Source of the DNA: JBBDIJ01 sp040880485
GTDB taxonomy: Bacteria > Bacteroidota > Rhodothermia > Balneolales > Balneolaceae
DNA length: 23,655 bases
Assembly: GCA_040880485.1 (NCBI GenBank)
Contig: JBBDIJ010000011.1
Coordinates: 1 to 23,655 of the forward strand
Direction of reading: 5' to 3'
Program-made: the position numbers and the translations under genes
In this document: in pieces, positions 1 through 5,168 of the stretch
Position numbering within the stretch: the stretch's first letter is position 1
Layout of the letters: the number at the start of each line of letters is the position of its first letter
The notes under the pieces: generated by a model
Told to the model about the DNA's origin: nothing
The model's database searches: none
The model's input: the letters and a program-made list of their open reading frames with translations, nothing else

Positions 1-243
1 TTCGGCATAAAAGAGCGTATCCGACCGCTCTCCCTGGACCCCATCCAAGTGGCGAATCAGCAGCCGGATTCCGCTGTAGTCTCCCGTGTCGTCCAGCTCC
101 GGGTCCACGGTTACCTGCCCGCGAATCACCGTCTCCATCCACTCCTCTTCCGGATCGGCCTCCTTCTTTCCACAAGCCTGAATCACAAGGAGCATCATGA
201 GTACTCCTGCCAACGGTTTGAACCCGAATGTGAACCTGTTCAT
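1..243 (-). CDS. Lipoprotein of unknown function, 3' end cut off by window edge
   Basis: The ATG is at 243-241 and the reading frame stays open to base 1, giving the first 81 residues only. The protein starts MNRFTFGFKP, has a short hydrophobic stretch (about residues 11-22) and then a lipobox ending IQAC with Cys24. This indicates a signal-peptidase II lipoprotein anchored in the inner or outer membrane. The mature part begins with a charged linker (GKKEADPEEE) followed by a beta-rich stretch (VIRGQVTVDPEL, GIRLLIRH). That resembles the start of small Ig-like or DUF4369-like domains in Bacteroidota lipoproteins, but the resemblance is weak and no function is assigned. It lies 10 bases downstream of gatB on the same strand and has a strong GAGGAG ribosome binding site, so it is probably the last or next gene of the gatB transcript. 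Confidence 0.75.
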   Translation of the reverse strand, partial: MNRFTFGFKPLAGVLMMLLVIQACGKKEADPEEEWMETVIRGQVTVDPELDDTGDYSGIRLLIRHLDGVQGERSDTLFYAE

Positions 244-247
244 GGTT

Positions 248-253
248 CTCCTC
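248..253 (-). promoter_or_regulatory. Ribosome binding site of the lipoprotein gene
   Basis: On the minus strand, GAGGAG directly follows the gatB TGA stop (256-254) and lies 4 bases before the ATG at 243. It fixes the start of the truncated lipoprotein. It stands out because most other starts in this window have little or no Shine-Dalgarno sequence. Confidence 0.6.
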
Positions 254-1705
254 TCAATTTTGGTCCAGTTTCGCGGCAATCAGCTCCCGCACCTGCTTCG
301 GGTTCGCCTTGCCCCTCGACTGTTTCATCACTTCGCCGATAAAGAAGCCAATCAGCTGCTTCTTTCCGCTCCGGTAGCGCTCCACCTCATCGGGGTTCGC
401 CTCGATCACACTCTCCAGGATCGGCTCGATGAACCCGCTGTCGGACACCTGGATCAGGTTCATCTCTTTGGCCAGCGCTTCCGCATCCTCCTCGCGGCCC
501 AGCATTTCGTTAAAGATCTTCTGCATGGCCGACGAGTTGATCTTGTCCTCCTGTTTGAGGACGATCAGTCCGGCCAGCCTTTCGGGTTGAACCGGGAAGT
601 CCTGTACACCGATGCCCCGCTCGTTCAGCACGCGAAGAACTTCGGTGAGCACCACATTGGCCACCGCCCGCGGCTCGTTCAGGGTCTCGAGAACCTCTTC
701 GTAGTAGTCGGCCAGCAACCGTTGGTCGGTCAGCGTGGTCGCGTCGTCGTTGCTCATGCCATACTCCTCCATAAAGCGCTTGCGGCGGTCATCCGGCATT
801 TCAGGGAGTTCAGTGCGCACTTCATCGATCATCTCCTGCGTCACAATGACTGGAGGGATATCCGGTTCCGGGAAGTAGCGGTAGTCGTGCGCCTCCTCCT
901 TGGAGCGCATCTGACGCGTCTCCAGCTTGTTGGCATCCCAAAGCAGGGTCTCCTGCACTACTTCTCCGCCCGCTTCGATCCGCTCGATCTGCCTCTGGAT
1001 TTCGAAGTGGAGTGCCCTCTCCACGTTGCGGAAGGAGTTCAGGTTCTTGAGCTCCGTCCGGGTACCAAGCTCCTTCTGACCGCGCGGTTTGACCGAAATG
1101 TTGGCGTCGCAGCGGAGGCTCCCCTCCTCCATGTTGCCGTCGCAGATGCCCAGGTACTGCACGATCTGGCGAATGCGCACCAGATAGGCGTACGCCTCCT
1201 CCGGTGTGTTCATATCGGGCTCGGAGACGATCTCGATGAGCGGGGTTCCCGCCCGGTTCAGATCCACCAGGGTGTTCAGCGGGTCCTGGTCGTGAATGGA
1301 CTTGCCCGCGTCCTCCTCCATGTGAATCCGTGTGAGCCCGATCGTCTTGTTGTACTCCTCCAGTTCAATATGGATCTCCCCGTCGTAACAGATCGGGGTT
1401 TCATACTGCGATATCTGGTACCCTTTCGGCAAGTCGGGGTAAAAGTAGTTCTTCCGTGCAAAGATCGACTTCTCTGCAATCTTGCAGCCGGTGGCCAGGC
1501 CCATCTTTATCGAGTAGCGTACATGATTTTCGTTCAGAACGGGCAACGTGCCGGGGTGGCCCAGGCAGAGCGGGGTCACCTGTGTATTGGGCGCTCCCCC
1601 GAAATCGGTGGATACGGGGGCAAATGCCTTGCTTTTCGTCAGCAGCTGGGCGTGAACCTCCAGGCCAATGACGGCCTCAAACTTCTCGTGGGCAATGGTA
1701 GACAT
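254..1705 (-). CDS. gatB: Aspartyl/glutamyl-tRNA(Asn/Gln) amidotransferase subunit B
   Basis: This 483-residue protein has the length expected for GatB. It is the subunit of the GatCAB complex that binds misacylated Glu-tRNA(Gln) or Asp-tRNA(Asn), activates the side-chain carboxylate with ATP and receives ammonia from GatA. Visible family signatures are VIGLEVHAQL near residue 11, the LCLGHPGTLPVLN segment, FYPDLPKGYQISQ and HMEEDAGKSIHD. A GatB/Yqey helical tail follows (about residues 330-483, ending near QSRGKANPKQVRELI). The ATG at 1705-1703 gives the normal family N-terminus. GatA and GatC are not in the window. The gene lies 90 bases downstream of aguA and 10 bases upstream of a lipoprotein gene. 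An imperfect 12-bp inverted repeat directly abuts the start codon (1706-1734). Presence of GatB implies that Gln- and/or Asn-tRNA is made by transamidation. Confidence 0.97.
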   Translation of the reverse strand: MSTIAHEKFEAVIGLEVHAQLLTKSKAFAPVSTDFGGAPNTQVTPLCLGHPGTLPVLNENHVRYSIKMGLATGCKIAEKSIFARKNYFYPDLPKGYQISQYETPICYDGEIHIELEEYNKTIGLTRIHMEEDAGKSIHDQDPLNTLVDLNRAGTPLIEIVSEPDMNTPEEAYAYLVRIRQIVQYLGICDGNMEEGSLRCDANISVKPRGQKELGTRTELKNLNSFRNVERALHFEIQRQIERIEAGGEVVQETLLWDANKLETRQMRSKEEAHDYRYFPEPDIPPVIVTQEMIDEVRTELPEMPDDRRKRFMEEYGMSNDDATTLTDQRLLADYYEEVLETLNEPRAVANVVLTEVLRVLNERGIGVQDFPVQPERLAGLIVLKQEDKINSSAMQKIFNEMLGREEDAEALAKEMNLIQVSDSGFIEPILESVIEANPDEVERYRSGKKQLIGFFIGEVMKQSRGKANPKQVRELIAAKLDQN

Positions 1706-1734
1706 GATTCGGAAAAAGTTGGTTTTTCGGAATC
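1706..1734 (-). repeat. Inverted repeat abutting the gatB start codon
   Basis: Arms at 1706-1717 (GATTCGGAAAAA) and 1723-1734 (TTTTTCGGAATC) pair at 11 of 12 positions around a 5-base loop. The base of the stem touches the gatB ATG. As RNA it could occlude initiation, or as DNA it could be an operator. Neither role is shown. A TATCTTTTC box, similar to a Bacteroidota-type -7 element, lies just upstream at 1744-1736. Confidence 0.45.
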
Positions 1735-1795
1735 GGAAAAGATAAAGAAGTTCTCAGGCAATAATAAATCCATTTGCGTGAGGTGGTGAGGCCCT

Positions 1796-2872
1796 CTACA
1801 ACCCGACCCCGTACAACGGCTGGGTGATGCAGTGGATGCCCCCCTGCCCCCACACCAGATCGGCACACGGCACCCCCGCCACTCGGCGATCTGGAAAGGC
1901 GCGCACCAGCAGCTCCATCGCCTGCTGGTCGTACCGATCGTCATAGAGCGGCATCAGTACTACTCCATTCGCGATGTAGAAATTCGCATAACTCGCCGGA
2001 ACATGGGTGGAACCGTCCACCGTAGTCCCCTCAATCTCTGTTTTTGGCATCGGAAGCGTTTCGATCCGCAGCGGCTTTCCCTCCTCCGTTCGCACTTCGC
2101 GTAACCTCTCCAGATTCTCGTGAAGCACATCGTAGTTCACATCCGCCGGATCATGGGAGATCATCGTGACCACATGGCCGGGAGCCAGAAATCGGGTCAG
2201 GTCGTCGATGTGACCATCGGTGTCGTCGCCCTTCAGCCCCGCTTTGAGCCAGACCACTCGGTTCACCCCGAGGTATCTCCTCAACTTCTCCTCAATCTGC
2301 TCCCGGTTCAACCCGGGATTACGGTTTGGATTCAGCAGCACCGACTCGGTGGTCAGGAGCATCCCCTCACCATTCACCTCAATGGCCCCACCCTCCAGCA
2401 CCATACCGGGCTCGAACCGGGGCACGCCAAAACGATCTGCCAACCGACCCGGAATGGCATTGTCCGCATCCCACGAGGAATATTTACCGCCCCACGAGTT
2501 GAACTCCCAGTCGGTAAAGGCCACCTCCTCTCGCTCCTCCTTCTCCCGCTTCACGGCAATAGGGCCGCAATCGCGCGCCCACACATCGTTCAAGGGAACC
2601 GACATGAGATGCACCCGATTCATGTCGATGCCATACCCGGCCAGCCGCTGCCTGGCCAGATCCTCTACCTTGGGATCGGTGAGCAAAAGAACCGGTTCAT
2701 ACCGGTGCAGAATCCCGATAATCTGCAGAAAGACCTCCTCTACCCTGAACAGCCGCTCCCCTGGCCAGGTCTTCCGGTTGGAAGGCCAGTGCATCAACGT
2801 CCCGGAGTGCGGGTGCCATTCGGCCGGCATCCGAAATGTCTCCGGGTTCTTATCAGAGTCTGAATGAGCCAT
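1796..2872 (-). CDS. aguA: Agmatine deiminase (Porphyromonas-type arginine deiminase family)
   Basis: The 358-residue protein matches the usual length of agmatine deiminase, which converts agmatine to N-carbamoylputrescine and ammonia on the route from arginine to putrescine. It has the guanidine-modifying fold signatures in order: WPSNRKTWPG near residue 29, VWARDCGP at 98-104 (Asp101), EGGAIEVNG at 160-168, DGHIDD at 219-224 (general-base His221) and GGIHCITQ with catalytic Cys348 next to the C-terminus. All catalytic residues expected for the family are present. The start at 2872 is an ATG with a poor ribosome binding site. The gene is divergent from mtaB and co-oriented with gatB. No N-carbamoylputrescine amidohydrolase (AguB) lies within the window, although the two are often neighbours. 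Confidence 0.93.
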   Translation of the reverse strand: MAHSDSDKNPETFRMPAEWHPHSGTLMHWPSNRKTWPGERLFRVEEVFLQIIGILHRYEPVLLLTDPKVEDLARQRLAGYGIDMNRVHLMSVPLNDVWARDCGPIAVKREKEEREEVAFTDWEFNSWGGKYSSWDADNAIPGRLADRFGVPRFEPGMVLEGGAIEVNGEGMLLTTESVLLNPNRNPGLNREQIEEKLRRYLGVNRVVWLKAGLKGDDTDGHIDDLTRFLAPGHVVTMISHDPADVNYDVLHENLERLREVRTEEGKPLRIETLPMPKTEIEGTTVDGSTHVPASYANFYIANGVVLMPLYDDRYDQQAMELLVRAFPDRRVAGVPCADLVWGQGGIHCITQPLYGVGL

Positions 2873-3039
2873 CGCTTTCTATAATCTACTCAAGCCTGTT
2901 CATTAAAGGACGCGCATGATGCTGTACAGTGTGCAGAGCGAAAGAAGATCGAAAAAATGGAGGCAACTTTCCCTCCGCAGTGCTTTTCCCTATCTTTCGG
3001 GCTGAACCGGATCAGGCCATCGTACCACCGCCCTACCCT
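2873..3039. promoter_or_regulatory. Divergent promoter region aguA / mtaB
   Basis: This 167-base region separates two divergent starts, so it must hold promoters for both. The best candidate is TATCTTTC at 2991-2998 for mtaB, one base from the Bacteroidota -7 consensus TAnnTTTG; no convincing -33 TTTG lies at the usual distance. It overlaps the 15-mer TTCGGGCTGAACCGG (2996-3010), which recurs at 8776-8790. Confidence 0.35.
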
Positions 3040-4377
3040 ATGAAAAAAGTGGCATTCGACACCCTCGGCTGCAAGCTCAACTTCTCGGAGACCTCCACCA
3101 TCCGGAGGAATTTCGTGAACGAGGGTTATGAAGTAGCCGATGACGAGTCGCCGGCAGACATCTACGTGATCAACACCTGCTCGGTGACCAGTGAAGCGAA
3201 CCGGTCGTGCCGGAAATCGGTGCGGCGCGCCCTTCGTCAAAACCCGGAAGCCTTCGTCGCGGTCATCGGCTGCTACGCCCAGCTCGAACCGGAAGAGATT
3301 GCAGAGATTGAGGGGGTGGATGTGGTGCTGGGCGCCGGAGACAAATTCCGCCTCACCGAACTATTCGACCGATTCGAAAAACGGGAGAGTACGCTCATCT
3401 ACCGCAGCGACGTCAACGAAGTGGCCGATTTTCATAACGCCTTCTCCTCCGACGACCGGACGCGGGCGTTTCTCAAGATTCAGGATGGCTGCGACTACAA
3501 ATGCTCTTTCTGCACAATCCCCCTTGCGCGGGGAGCCAGCCGAAGCCCCTCCATCGATACGGTGGTTCGAAATGCCGAACGGCTGGTGAGAGAGGGCTAC
3601 CACGAAATCGTACTCACCGGTGTGAATGCAGGCGATTTTGGCGCCGGCACAGAGGAGAACTTTTTTCAGCTGCTCCAACGGCTGGATCAGGTTAGGGGGC
3701 TGGAGAGAATCCGCACCTCTTCGGTAGAGCCCAATCTCCTGTCGGAAGAGATCATCGAATTGGCGGCGGTTTCAGATAAAATTCAGCCGCACTTTCACCT
3801 GCCACTGCAGAGCGGAAGCAACCGGGTGCTTCGCCTCATGAAGCGGCGCTATCGCAGCAGCCTCTACCGTCACCGAGTCGAAACGATCCGCCGGCTCCTT
3901 CCCGACGCCTGCATCGGTGTGGACGTGATCACCGGACATCCCGGAGAGACGGAGGAGGATGCCCGCCTGACCCTCGACTTTCTTGAAGATCTGGATATCT
4001 CCTACCTTCACGTTTTTACCTACTCCGAGCGGCCCGATACCCACGCGCTCTCGCTGAACCCGGTGGTTCCGAAACCGGTACGAAAAGAGCGTACACACCA
4101 TCTGCGGCGCCTCTCCGATAGCAAACGGTTCCAGTTCAACTCCCGGTTTACAGGCCAGGTGCGACCGGCCCTGTTCGAAGCTCCCGACCCATCGGGTCGC
4201 GTCGAAGGGTGGACCGACAACTACATTCGTGTGGCACTGCAGGATGCCCCCGAACTGGAGAACCGGATCGTGCCGGTTCTGCTCGAAAACCGCCTCTACG
4301 GAGGGGTGATGAGCGGACGGGTTGAACCCACCCTTCTGGAAGAGATGCGAACCATAGATGAACTGGTGAGCCTGTGA
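3040..4377 (+). CDS. mtaB: tRNA t6A37 C2-methylthiotransferase (MtaB, radical SAM)
   Basis: The protein methylthiolates N6-threonylcarbamoyladenosine at position 37 of ANN-decoding tRNAs to ms2t6A. I start it at the ATG at 3040 (MKKVAFDTLGCKLN, 445 residues). The frame is open further upstream from 2929, but that leader has no family features. The N-terminal UPF0004 domain has three cluster-binding cysteines in TLGCKLN, NTCSVTS and VIGCYAQ. The radical SAM domain has DGCDYKCSFCTIP (CxxxCxxC). Further signatures are VLTGVNAG, SVEPNLLS, HLPLQSGSNRVLRLMKRRY and VDVITGHPGETEED. A C-terminal TRAM-like segment begins near QFNSRF. The LGCKLNFSE form and the length favour MtaB over MiaB or RimO. The stop overlaps the following uracil-DNA glycosylase start by 4 bases (GTGA), so the two are probably translationally coupled. 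There is no Shine-Dalgarno; a TATCTTTC box lies 42 bases upstream at 2991-2998. Confidence 0.92.
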   Translation: MKKVAFDTLGCKLNFSETSTIRRNFVNEGYEVADDESPADIYVINTCSVTSEANRSCRKSVRRALRQNPEAFVAVIGCYAQLEPEEIAEIEGVDVVLGAGDKFRLTELFDRFEKRESTLIYRSDVNEVADFHNAFSSDDRTRAFLKIQDGCDYKCSFCTIPLARGASRSPSIDTVVRNAERLVREGYHEIVLTGVNAGDFGAGTEENFFQLLQRLDQVRGLERIRTSSVEPNLLSEEIIELAAVSDKIQPHFHLPLQSGSNRVLRLMKRRYRSSLYRHRVETIRRLLPDACIGVDVITGHPGETEEDARLTLDFLEDLDISYLHVFTYSERPDTHALSLNPVVPKPVRKERTHHLRRLSDSKRFQFNSRFTGQVRPALFEAPDPSGRVEGWTDNYIRVALQDAPELENRIVPVLLENRLYGGVMSGRVEPTLLEEMRTIDELVSL

Positions 4378-5087
4378 GCCTGAAAGAGGGACAAAACCAC
4401 CCCACCGACGAGCAGAAGCTCATGGAAGAGATTCAGGACTTTCTGAAGATGGAGCGGGAAATTTTTGGGGAGTTTTCTTTAGAACTGGTTAAACCCTCTT
4501 CACCGGCCGAATGCAAGAGCCTCGAAGAGCTGCGCGCCTGGTGTGAAACGGCTGCCGGCTTGCGTACCGATCTGGAGGGAACCCGCCTCGTCTTCGGAAC
4601 CGGACACCCCGAAGCGGATCTCATGCTCATTGGTGAGGCACCGGGCTTTCACGAGGATCAGCAGGGGGAACCGTTTGTAGGCAAAGCGGGCCAGCTTTTG
4701 AACGACATTCTGAGTGCCATCGGTTTCAGCCGGGACGAGGTCTACATCGCCAACATTCTGAAGCATCGGCCACCGGACAACCGCGATCCCAAACCGGAGG
4801 AGCGGGAGAAAAGCTTGCCGGTCCTGTTGAGACAGGTGGAACTCATCGCTCCAAAATTGATCCTCTGTCTGGGGCGGGTCTCGGCCACCACGCTTCTCGG
4901 CCAGGAGGAGGCGCTGGGTAAAATGCGCGGGCGGTTCCACCCCTTTCACGGGCGGGAAATGATGGTCACTTACCACCCCGCCGCACTGCTGCGAACAGCA
5001 AAGTGGAAACGCCCTGTATGGGAGGATGTCCAGCTTCTGCGCAAGCGGTACGATGAATTGGGGGGAGAGCCAAAAGGCACGAAATAA
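4374..5087 (+). CDS. Uracil-DNA glycosylase, family-4-like, iron-sulfur ligands mostly missing
   Basis: The 237-residue protein belongs to the UDG superfamily, which removes uracil from DNA to start base-excision repair. Motif A is IGEAPGFHEDQQGEPFVGKAG at about residues 86-106 and motif B is YHPAALLR at 200-207, both in the family 4 form. Family 4 enzymes normally bind a 4Fe-4S cluster through a CxxC pair before motif A, a Cys in the KCRPP motif and a Cys about 15 residues later. Here the corresponding places read WCETAAG (only Cys57), ILKHRPP (His131 instead of Cys) and EKSLPVL (no Cys). The only other cysteines are Cys47 and Cys165. A cluster therefore seems unlikely. The GTG at 4374 gives the 4-base overlap with mtaB. 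A later ATG near 4422 would remove 16 residues of charged leader and cannot be excluded. dnaB follows 81 bases downstream. Confidence 0.88.
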   Translation: MSLKEGQNHPTDEQKLMEEIQDFLKMEREIFGEFSLELVKPSSPAECKSLEELRAWCETAAGLRTDLEGTRLVFGTGHPEADLMLIGEAPGFHEDQQGEPFVGKAGQLLNDILSAIGFSRDEVYIANILKHRPPDNRDPKPEEREKSLPVLLRQVELIAPKLILCLGRVSATTLLGQEEALGKMRGRFHPFHGREMMVTYHPAALLRTAKWKRPVWEDVQLLRKRYDELGGEPKGTK

Positions 5088-5168
5088 TCTCGACCTTCAG
5101 AGACAGTTTTCTTATCATACCCGGCCGGCCTTTCCTTTCACAGCCGGGAGTACCACGCACACAGATCC

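Noticed and set aside
197..1789. Long plus-strand open frame (530 codons) opposite gatB
   Set aside because: It mirrors gatB on the other strand, shows no protein-family features, and gatB is unmistakable. Long antisense frames are common in GC-rich genes.
2929..3039. N-terminal extension of MtaB by 37 residues
   Set aside because: The extension precedes the conserved MKKVAFDTLGCKLN start, contains the promoter-like box, and has no family counterpart.
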